From: Branchiostoma lanceolatum
Lineage: Eukaryota > Chordata > Leptocardii > Amphioxiformes > Branchiostomatidae
Direction: 5' to 3'
Length of the DNA stretch: 64,000 nt
NCBI RefSeq assembly: GCF_035083965.1
Contig: NC_089736.1
Coordinates: 10,254,207 to 10,318,206 of the forward strand
The position numbers and the translations under genes were made by a program. Of this stretch, positions 47,801-59,800 are shown piece after piece; the stretch's first letter is position 1, and the number at the start of each line of letters is the position of its first letter. Under the pieces are notes generated by a model, which ran no database searches, had not been told where the DNA came from, and worked only from the letters and a program-made list of their open reading frames with translations.

Positions 47801-50800
47801 TTAATGCTTTGTATTACAAATGTGCGTCGTTTCTGATTTTGGGGTAATTCGACTCTTCAGCATACTTGTCACGTACTTAAACTTGTATCACAGGATGCAG
47901 AGCTTCTGACGACTTTTTAAGCCGTATACGTCAATGATATGAACCTCAGCGGACTGTGTCGGTCCACGTCGATATCAAAGTCATTTCATACACGCACGTC
48001 GGGCCATTACCCCTATCTTTGTACATTCAGAATAGCGGAGACACATTTGGATCGTTATGCTGCATAACATCATCTTTTTTAATGTCCCGATTCTTTGAAA
48101 TGTCCTGACTTTAAGAGCACTAAAGAATTCTTGAAGTCTTACTAAGTTGACAGCGTGTTAAGAGAGTTCTGAAGAACAGAGGAGAGTTTTTTTGTTCCCT
48201 AGACCTTGAAATATTGCAAAAAAGAACTGAACATATTGCTGTTGCCCAGACCTTGCAATCTTACAAAATAGCCAGCTTGAGAAAGAGTAAAGTCTAAAGA
48301 ACTGCTGTTGTCTAGAACTTGCAGTCTTGCAAAACAGCCAGCAATAGCGTGACACGATTCTTAAGAACGCCCTAATTTTTCTATTGCTCAGACCTTGGCG
48401 GCTTTCAGGATTGTCAACTTGTCAAAGAGTAAATTGTGGCTGTACCAGATCTAAAAGCACAAGTGCATAGCCTAATTAGGAGGAGCTGGGTTGTTGCTTT
48501 TATCTAAAGTAGGCCAGGGTTTTCTCAAGCAAGTAAAGTAAAGAACGGTGAAGCCTGAAGCTTTTTTCAAGTACTTGTAGTAGTGCAATGCCCTTCACTA
48601 TGGCTCGTGTTTTCAGCCAATCACACCGGTCCACCCCTACTCTTCTCAATGTGTAAAGTTCTTTTGCGTGCATAGGTTTGACGACGTATAAGGCTTGCAC
48701 CGGTTCTACGTCCCCATCCGAAAGGACAAATGCAACCACTCACTCCATGCCCAAGCGGGGTTCAAACCTTCCCCCTACAGATCCTACTTTTAACATGTTG
48801 TTGCACTCTAACTTTGCCAAGGTCCGTTCACGACTGAACTTCCACATCAAACACGTTACGCCCTAATTCAGAAAGCCCTCATCGTCGGTAACGGTTAAGT
48901 CAATTTTTATTAGGCCATCATGGGGAAAGTCTGGAAAAAACGCCTGTGAAAAGTGACGTGTACAGTGGTCTTCAGTAGCAGACTAACGCCAAATCCATTG
49001 TTGGTCTTAGATACCAAAGAAACTGCTGAATTGCTACTATTGTATTACCGGTATACCGAAATCAGGTCGTAAAATGCTCCATTTTCCACAGAGACCACTT
49101 ATTGCTGACTCCAACATCAAAGTACCCCGGTTAATGGGTATACTATAGATAATCCGTTTCGCGTTACTTGTGGTGTAGCTGTGTCGGTCCATGTCTGTTT
49201 CAAAGTCATTTTACACAAGCACGTCGGGCCATTACCTCTGTCTTTGTACATTCAGAATAGCGGAGACACACTTGGATCGTTATGTTGCATAACATCATAT
49301 TTTTAACTTAATGTCCCGATTCTTTTAAATGTCCTGACTTTAAGAGCACTAAAGAATTTTTGAAGTCTTACTAAGTTGACAGCGTGTTAAGAGAGTTCTG
49401 AAGAACAGAGGAGAGTTTTTTTTGTTCCCTAGACCTTGAAATATTGCAAAAAAGAACTGAACATATTGCTGTCGCCCAGACTTTGCAATCTTACAAAATA
49501 GCCAGCTTGAGAAAGAGTAAAGTCTAAAGAACTGCTGTTGACCAGACCTTGCAGTCTTGCAAAACAGCCAGCATTAGCGTGACACGATTCTTTAGAACGC
49601 CCTAATTCCAGTTGCAAAGAAAGTGAGGAGCTTTTCTATTGCTCAGACCTTGGCGGCTTTCACGATTGACAACTTGTCAAAGAGTAAATTGTGGCTGTAC
49701 CAGATCTAAAAGCACAAGTGCATAGCCTAATTAGGAGGAGCTGGGTTGTTGCTTTTATCTAAAGTAGGCCAGGGTTTTCTCAAGTAAGTAAAGTAAAGAA
49801 CGGTGAAGCCTGATGCTTTTTTCAAGTACTTGTAGTAGTGCAATGCGGCTTCTGGGCTCGTGTTTCCAGCCAATCACACCGGGTCACCCATACTCTTCTG
49901 ACTGTGTTAAGTTCTTTTGCGTGCAGAGGTTTGACGACGTATAAGGCTTGCAATGGTTCTACGTCCCCATCCGAAAGGACAAATGCAACCACTCACTCCA
50001 TACCCAAGCGGGGTTCGAACCTTCCCCCTCCAGATCCTACTTTTAACATGTTGTTGCACTCTAACTTTCACAAGGTCCTTTCACTACTGAACGTCCACAT
50101 CAAACACGTTACGCCCTAATTCAGAAAAGCCCCCATCGTCATAAAATGCTAAGTCAATTTTAATTAGGCCATCATGGGGAAAGTCTGGAAAAAACGTCTG
50201 TGAAATGTGACGTGTTCAGTGGCCTTCAGCAGAAAACTTACGCCCAATCCATTCTTGGTGATAGATACCAAAGAAACTGCTGAATTGCTTCTATTGTATC
50301 ATCGGTATTCAGAAATCAAGTCGTAAAATGCCCCATTTTCCACAGAGACCACTTAGTGCTAACTCTAACATCAAAGTACCCCGGTTAATGGGTATACTAT
50401 AGATAATCCGTTTCGCGTAACTTGTGGTGTAGGTCAGTTCTTTTACAACTACTTGGCGATTGTATTTTACAAGTTTGTAGATACCTATCTTTAACGTCTT
50501 CGTTACGTGTTATACCGTGAATCCTACTTGGAGCTTGAAGATAAGCCATGCTTATGTGCATAAAGGTCCAGATCAATTTGTCTGAAAGAAATTTCACATC
50601 TTTCTATCATTACTTAGACTATTGTATAGCTCTACAAACTTTTTCACCACTTAAATACCCTTTTAGCCATCCCTCACAAGCGCTTGAGACTGCTCTCTCG
50701 TGTGACATTTCCATTTGCTACTATTACAACAAAATTGCGCACAATAGCATGTGGAAAGGTTTTCATCTCAAAGGGGCCAAGGCTGTAACCGGCTATTATG

Positions 50801-53800
50801 GTCCCCCTAATAAGTATCGGTTATTGCAGTGGACAAAAGAGTTTTCTTGTCCTTGGATTGTTTTTCGTTGCCATGCCAGATATTCATGGCAAATCACGTC
50901 CAGCCGTTATTAAGGAAGGTGAACGCCCGCGCTACTGCAATTACAGCCCATCATAAGTAGTATAAAACGCGTGTGAATATCAAATCAAACTCTGGCGATT
51001 AATTGTATCTATGAACATTTGGGGACCACCCTCGAGGACAGGCACAGTGTTACTAGTATTGTCACATATCCAATTTATATACCGAAGCATCAGGACAAAG
51101 ACCTCAACATACCTCATTGTGCTAGTGATTTTCCATCACCGGCATCGTTTGAATTCGTTTCTGATATATACATGTATATGGCTTTGCTCTTACCACTCAC
51201 ATCATCAGACAATTTGTGTCGGTTGATCTGTGAGTGAGCGGAACGCTGCAGGCAAATTAATGTTTTATCTTTAATAATATATTAATGGTATCAAATAACA
51301 AGTGTGTTTTAAAAGCTGTCCATCGAGTTTTTGTTGCAGAATTTACGACGCGTCGACGGCTTAAAGGTTATATGTCATTTCAAACATTAAAAACATCTTC
51401 TTCAGAAATGTATTTACACATACCTACATATCTGATTTAGTGGTGAGTGCTACTCACCAGTAAGATTTGAAACCCTTTTTTCTTGGCCATGCTATTTAAA
51501 TACTCAGCCCCAAACTTTGTTCAAACATAGCCTCAATGTATAGCTCATTCTCTCACTCTGCCGTGGCCAAACTTACGAGGGGGATTCAAAAAGTAATGTA
51601 ACATACAACTTTTACGAGAAACTCATTTATCATCGAATGGGTTGAAACTTGGCACAACGCTAATGGCACATATCTTCTTGTTTAAGCCACGTTGGAGGTC
51701 ATGAAATGCAAATTCATCTTGAATTCAGACTCTTGGCTGCAAAAGTTTTCAACCAAGTAAACCATATTATGTATATATTTCAATTCATTGTTATAAAATC
51801 ACTTGCATTTCTTTTGACTCCCCCTCGTACTTTGATAAACAGAAAAAACGAACGAACCTTCGAATGGTGCATTGCGGTCGAACACTGCCCACAGCTGCAT
51901 GATGAAGAAGGGTGACCAGCACAAGATGTACGCGATGACGATCACCAACGTCATCTGCACCGTCCGGATCTTCGTGGCCCGGAAATCCCCGCCCACGCGG
52001 TGCGTTCGGGGCCGGAATTTACCGGATCGGATCGGAACGTCGAAGCGACTGGCTCGGCGGTACTGCAGCTGACCGGGGGACTTTTCCTCACGATACACCC
52101 TCCACACTTCGATGGAAATGTGGGTGTAGGCGGTAGCAATGATGAGGCAGGGGATGAAGAAGAGTGAGAGGCTACACCAGATGACGTAGGCTGTTTGGCC
52201 CCAGGGGAGGATGAAGAGGCCCCAACAGTCGGGGTACCCATGGGGACCCTCTCGTAGGCCGAAGATCTGGATCTAAGTGGACAGAGATTATGTACATATG
52301 CCATTGCCGTCCGAAAAACAACGCGAAACAATTAGATAAACGAGGGGTGTCAGAGCAGATTCATTTTTGTACGAAATGAGTTGAGATTTGCCACAAATTT
52401 AAAGGCATAGATCTTCTTGAGGCTGAACTATCTGACTTTGTTATTCAGTCGCTCATAAAAATCTGAGCATGAAATTGAGATATTTCAGTCTCAAAAAGAT
52501 ATGTGCATTTACATTTGTGCGAAATTCTAACTGTTTTCATACAAAAATGAACCTGCTATGATACTAATGGCATTGCTTTCTGACTTCCCTCGTATATGTA
52601 ATATTCTATTCATCAAGTACCTCAAGTCGATTCCAGTCATTTGAAGTTTATGGAAGATGACTTTCGAAGAGTGCTTTCAGCTAAATAGATTGTAATAGTT
52701 TTATTATGTTTCAAACAATCATGAAAACTTTTGCTGCTTTCTTGGTTCTACACATTTGACAAAAAATGCCGGGGTATAATAAGGCGCGCGTCCAAGTGAA
52801 AGAAAGTACTTACCTAACATTTTCTCTGATGAACCTTAGCACTAATGTCGGTAAACTTAGAAATAACATACTTCACTGAAATACTACTTTGTTATCGCAA
52901 AAGAGAACTGAATATCATTACTTACATCATTCATTCTTGTTATTTAGGGGAAGGATTTGTAAGTTTAAGAGTAGCTTAGATATACATATCCCAGTCGCGC
53001 CCTGTGTCGCGCTGCTTTATCCTCAATCATACTTGCCATGTGCCAGGGATGTTCTAACTTAGCTTTCTCATTAGTACCATAGGTTTTTCCAGTTTCTAGC
53101 GCCAAGGCGATGATGGTATCTAAAGGAAGGCGACAAATTTGCTGCTTGCAATGGCAGCGTTATTAGGAGAGCATGGTGCCAAATCGATTTTTCTGGTCCC
53201 CTAGACTGACGTATGAATTACACTTATCAATCCCCTACAGCAATGGCTGCATCAGTTTCGTGTTAAACTAACAGCTATGTGACATTTGCCTGAGGAGAGC
53301 GAGTTTGGGTAAACTGATCTTTTAAGAATTGTAAACTTCCCATGGAGATTTGGGAGCTTGGGAGTAACGTGAACGTTATGTATATTCTGTAGATTGCTAC
53401 TTATCTGAAAGCACACTCTACGGTGGCGGGACAATATCAATGGGCCGAAACAATATCCATTTGCCACATTAGGCAAATGGATGTTGCTTCGGTCCAAGAA
53501 TACTGTCCCGCCACCCTAGGATCTGCTTGCAGATTAGTTTGCCAATGCACGACGGTATCCTTGGGGATACTCCCAAAAACCTGTTACAGAATTCTAGAAG
53601 AGGAAATTGAACATCCCTTCGATTGTCCAACAGCTCACGAAGCGTCACAACCATACGCGCATGGGGTCATCAACCTTTGGTGGACTTACGAAATTTCCTG
53701 TGTAGTTCTAAAAGAAATGTATCCGGTGTATGTGCATTTTCCTCGCATATCCCAAACCGAAATTGAACGTTCACTTCGATTGTCCAACGGCTCAAATATG

Positions 53801-56800
53801 CGTCACAACCATACGCACATGGGGTTCAAATTATCATATATCAACCTTTGATGGACTTTCAAAATTTCCTTTGTAGTTCTACAAGAAATGTATCCGGTGT
53901 ACGTGCATTTTTCTTGCATATCCCAAACCGAAATTGAACGTTCACTCGTTTGTCCAACAGCTCAAAGGTGCATCACAACCATGCATTGGTTTAAGATGCT
54001 ACGAGTCAACTGTGCCTATATGATGAAGATATACAATGCAGATAATTTTGTTTTGGATCAAGGCATGAGGAACGTATATGCAAGTGGAACAGCAAAGCAT
54101 GGCCCTGTTTTCAAAGTATTCAGCTATCATTTTCTCAGACAGGCGTATCAAAGCAATCTAAGTAAATTAATTGCGGCCGACGCTCCAATCAATGCATGGC
54201 ATCTATCCTCTTGCATACTTATTTAATTTGATTGAGATCTAGTTGACGTTAAACTAATACGGTGACGTACCTAATTAGTGCGCCCTCACAGTTAATAAAA
54301 GTTATCATTAATTGAATCTGAAGGCCAAGGACAAGTTGACAAGGTTAATCGATCATCAGGTTTCGTTTTACTTTCGCTTTCACGATGGAGATGCATGATT
54401 CTATCAGCACGTTGATAAGCGGGGTACGTGTTTTTTTAATTAAATCTTCCATTTTGCGAAATTGGCAGGCGATCACTGGGGTCATCCATGCCTGAGCACT
54501 GTCCCAGAACGCAATGTGTTTGCGCGAGACTCCGGACCATCAGCCTAGTTAATGAACTGTTTGTATTTGTCAATAATCAGAGGCAAAGTCAATAGTCAAC
54601 AATAAATCGACACATCTGGGAGTTTTCGTCATGTAGTTACAATAGCCTTCATCGCGGCTTCTGCTTAATGTTTGGTTAACGATGCATCAAAATTCGGTCC
54701 GTTGCATGTGATTTCAAACACAACTTTATGAAAACTATGCGCGGAATATCATCCCTATATACGCAAACACGACCTTATGGCTTATATGCGGTAAAGAACA
54801 TACGCTAAAAACAATTACTTAAGCAACTTGATAAAATTTTGATTTTGAAAGTTTCAACATTCTATCGAGTTGCTGAATTGAGTAACTGTTTTTTGGCGTA
54901 TCTTATCACCTGGATGGTTTTAAACCTTCATCAAGGTAATTACCATAGGTTCTGAGTACGTGCTGCTTACCTGTGGAAGTCCGAAGACGGCTGAGAATAC
55001 CCAGCAGAGCAGGAGGACACGTTTTGGCTTGTACACGGTCCTCGTCACGGCAGACATGGGGTGGCAGATGGCCGTGTAGCGGTCCAGAGCCGAGCCGACA
55101 AGAACGAACGACGAAGCATATAGACTCGTCAACTGGAGGTACTAGAGAAAACAGACGGGTTTTGTTAATGTGCTTTAAAACGGTTTTATTTTTGTAGGTG
55201 AACAATGCTTTTTCACATTGTGCTACCAGAATCATGGTATGATAAGTCAGTGTGTCATATCTTATACAATAACTGCTGGCCCATAGCCACATTTTCAGCT
55301 TCATGTCTCAATTGAGTAGTGCATCCAATTGTAAAATGTTAACTTTAAAACTTTGAATGAAATCAACAAACTAAACACAATACAGAACGAGATGCACTTT
55401 CCCCTGCGTATGTACGCGTGTGATGATGATGATGACAATAGCAATAATTTGTAGTAAGAGTAACAAAGATTTTGAAATGCTTCATCGAAGATGAGTTTAT
55501 TTTTGAAACTTTATGGAGGTTCACACCAGATTCCCGGAAATACTATGGTCCTCACCTTGACAACTCTACACAGGAAGTCCCCTGCCAGGAAACGGTCGGT
55601 CGCGTCCCAGATGAGTTGGGGCAGAATGTTGAACAGAGCCACGGTCAGATCCGCGATGCTGCGGGATAAAACAATTCAGAAGAATGTCATCACATTGATA
55701 AAGAAAGGCAGGAACATGAAATAATGAACGGCATTACAGATGTAAACAATTAACAATACAGGGTTAACGTTGATGAAGGTTAGACATCCAGGTAATGAGA
55801 TACGCCAAAAATAGTTTCTCAAGCAACAGCGGATGCTGTCTTAAACGTCTGTTTCAAAATTTTATCCAGTTGCTTGAGTAACTATTTTTGGCAAATACAG
55901 TGTTTAGATAAGGGAGAAAATTTTGTTCATCCAAAGATACGTGGGCGTTTTGGTAGCTTTTGATTTGACGATTTATTACATAGTTATATGCGGTTAAATG
56001 TACCGTACGGCAGTAGCAAAGGAATAGAGTTAAACACACGGGCATCATACACATATAATCACAACCAGGGTGCTATATTCCTTTTGAATATAGATAAGGA
56101 GACTCCACACACTCCATGAACTCCAAATCTGACCCATAGTTACTCAGATCATTGCCTGCCATGTAAGAATATTTGTGAATGATGCGTTCACCCTAATAGG
56201 AGATAGAAGAATCCAATACTGCCCTGTGAGGCGTAATAATTGTGAATAAAGGGGCTCGAAGAGAACGTGCTGTTGAGATACTATGGGGGTTAGACCTGAG
56301 TATACTTTGAAGATGATAGATTTACTCAGACAGGAACAAATCCAGCTATAACTCACACAGCGGTAGTTTAGTGGAGTGGAAGGGTAGAGCTATAACATCA
56401 TCACCACGGCTTTATACGTGCCTCTGACCATGTTTTTCACGCGTCAGAGGAGGTAGCAAGCTAGTCAGAGCATCACATGTAAATTCTTACCTCTCGTGTA
56501 AAAGCTCAATGCCACCATGCAAGTACTGTACCTGCATCCTCACTAGATAGCTTTTAACAACGCTTACAGTTAGATGTGCAAAGGTTAGTTGTGACTTGTC
56601 ATTTAGTCACTGTTAACACTACGGTACTATATCCAACTGCTGTCGCGCCGCGTGCCTGCGAACCGGTGTGTTACGCTGAGGGGCGGTTATACCCTCTATT
56701 TAGATACAGATTAATAAACAGATACGGGAAAGCTTTATAAGCCGTGCGTGCTCCTTTGTAGTACCAACTTCCGCCGGTGCGGCTCGCTTGTGGGTGGTGC

Positions 56801-59800
56801 TCTGTAGTGCCGACTACCACTGGGCCGCTTGCTTGCCGGCGGTGCTCGTTGCTTTGTTTTGCCGCCTACAATGACTACGGCGGAAGCCACCGACTACCGC
56901 TCGCGTGCCGGCCTTTTTTGTGGGCAGGAACAGGCAATTTGGGCGGTAAAGTGGCTTAGTGGCTTTGTACAAACATGTAATACCGTCTTTGCTTCTAACT
57001 TCTAACCTTTAGATCCGAGTTACTATAGGATGTAGTTTGACCAAATCCAATACAATTCACCGGAATATAGTATAAAGAGCTATACAGTTATGCATTATTT
57101 ATACTACTGAGTGAATGGTAAATGATTTGGGTAATTTGGACTTCTATAAAATTTTTGGAATCATATAATTACAATACGTTGATGAAGGTTATACATCCAA
57201 TGTGATGCGCCAAATGACAGTAACTGAAGCAACTGGATAGAATTTTGAAACAGACGTTTCAGACAGCATCCACTGTCTTTCCGCAGACAGCATCCGCAGT
57301 CACTGACAAAAGATAGCGGATGCTGTCTGGAACGTCTGTTTCGAAATTTGATCCAGTTGCTTGAATAACAGTCATTTGGCGTACACGATTACAATGTATT
57401 CAAATAACTGACTCCCACCTTGCTATTACAAATGTATGATGCGCCCCATTTATGCATAAAATTATTAATAATGATTCTAAAGCTCAAGAATTCCTGATAA
57501 GGGTTCAATTTGCCATGATGCAGCTGTAATATTCCAGACTGGAATATAAGCTGAATTTTTTTCATAACTGTTAATTTGACCAAAAATACTGTTTATATCA
57601 TCAAATTGCAGAAACAATAGTCTGCACATCTAGAATGCAAGGGCGAAAACACTGCGGTATCCAATACATTTCCTAAACTAGCTGAAGCTTTTATTAATAT
57701 CATACCCGGTCTGTTGATTGTACCTTCTTGTCAAACTGTTAAAGATTCTATTACACAGGTGCCTCCGTTACCCCGGTTGAAATTACGTTTTCATTAGTGT
57801 GTTGATTTTGCGGTAATCCAAGTCCTTAAAATCCTCAACATTCATACTGATGTACATCAGAGAAGATGAAAATGTAATTCCATCTCTTATGAAAACATAC
57901 CGTTGGCATTGACACTGTAACTAACACGCGCAATGAACGGGTTCATTTACATATTTCAAGACGTAAATGTAATATCTACAAAAATGTTACACTTTATTGA
58001 TTTTGATCTGCAAAATATTCGCAGATCCTAGTACGCCAGCTCCAACGAGGTTATTTCCATTAGACGTTCTACTTTACGTGCAAGAACACTGTCTCAGGCA
58101 CGCTAGGTGCTCAGGGTTGTGTGCCAATGCGTACTTTCAGCAGTAAACTACCGCATAGAAACCACCCTTATCTATTCATACTAAAAGGGATCTAAACCGC
58201 ATCGACTGGGAGCCTGTGTGGTGTCGTTAGATCAAAGCTGAGTCTTTCGTGAATCTAAATTTTCCACCATACGACACGTATCAATAACCATCTAGGAACT
58301 GTCTACGACTAATACCCTGTCACCTCTAATGTCCCCGTGTCGTGACTTCTCATATGATCACTACCAGTACCATGTATGTATTATTAAATCACAGTTTTTG
58401 TATTCAAACTCTGAATGCGGTAAAACGTTTCAAGACATCTGGCAGTATTAACGTTGGCCTCGTTGAGTACTTTCAAGGTCCTGGAGACCTTGACCAACCT
58501 TAATTATCGTGCCTGAAAAGCAGTTCAGTTGCCATGGCCATGGCTCATGTCACGGTCATTATCATGATCATGGCAGTATAACTGCCACATAGATATCACC
58601 CTTATCGAATCATAGTAATAAAAAGGATCTAAAACCGCTTCGACTGGGAGCCTGTGTGGTGTCGTTAGAACAAAATTGAGTCTTTATTGAATCTAAATTT
58701 TACACCATACGGCACGTATCATTGAGAACCATCTAGGAACTGTCTACGACTAATACCCTGTCACTTCTAATGTCCCCGTGTCGTGACTTCTCATATGATT
58801 ACTACCGTGTATGTATTGATAAACCACAGTTTATTAATTTAAACTTGGAATGCGGTAAAAAGCTTCAAAACATCTGGCAGTATTAACGTCGGCCTCGTTG
58901 ATTACTTTCAAGGTCCTGAAGGCCTTGACCAATCAGAGACTATGATCCAGACCTTTCTCGGCCTTGGTCAACGTTGAAATGAAACACTAGATTATGTCGT
59001 GCGGGTACGTTTTGATTAAATGTGCGTATCAAAATGCTATCATGCCCCTAGGTACGCAGTAGATGGAATCTATCCGTCAACCTCGTCAGCAAAGCCCGTA
59101 AAAATACGGTTTCATTAGTGTTACTGATCCTATAGTATTCAGAGACTCCTAAAACGACGCCTTTACTTAATCAGTGTCTTCTTGCTCCTTCATTTCGCTA
59201 GAATAATCGATGCATCAATTCCACAATTCGGTTTATGCAATGAATCAGCAGTTAAGTTGAACCTAGCCCCTTTAGAATATAAAGTCTATTAAAAGAGGTT
59301 CTCGCATTCGAGCAATCCAAGTGCACCATGTCTAAACAAATATTTAGTCAGTATAAGATTGTGTTATGAACATCTTATTTTAGGATGGAGAAGGGAATGA
59401 TTGAGAGGGGAAGGGAGAATTAGAAAGAAGGAATGAATAGGTATAAATCGATGAAACTTGCAAGACAGCAATACAGCATTTGAGACAGAATGACATATCT
59501 ATGATATTTGTTCTAACGTATGGCAAATAGACTGAATGACTTATATCTATGACGCATTTGTTCTAGCGTGTGGCAAAACGATTCAGGTTATTAATAAGCA
59601 ACATGCGGTATCTCTCTACAGGATGAATTCTCTAAATCATCTTGTCTGAAAAGAGGCAGTTTTCCTGATCACCCCTACATGGCATTAAATAGCTCATGTC
59701 ACGGACATCAACCGTTGCATTGATCCAGGGGTGAAAAGTGCATCACAACAATTAGGGACGGTCTATTAATTCATGGAAAAGGCTATATGTTAAACACTGC

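Larger units (their letters stand above)
52273..54970. other. Receptor intron 3
   Basis: Between receptor exons 3 and 4. Contains the hairpin at 53420-53514, the 178-bp tandem repeat at 53600-53985 and one dispersed repeat. No exon seen. Confidence 0.45.

Noticed and set aside
50548..50913. 121-codon plus-strand open frame in the large receptor intron
   Set aside because: No recognisable domain and no splice partners; starts near the edge of a tandem duplication.
53423..53851. 142-codon plus-strand open frame
   Set aside because: Runs through a hairpin and a 178-bp tandem repeat; the frame is not kept in the third unit.
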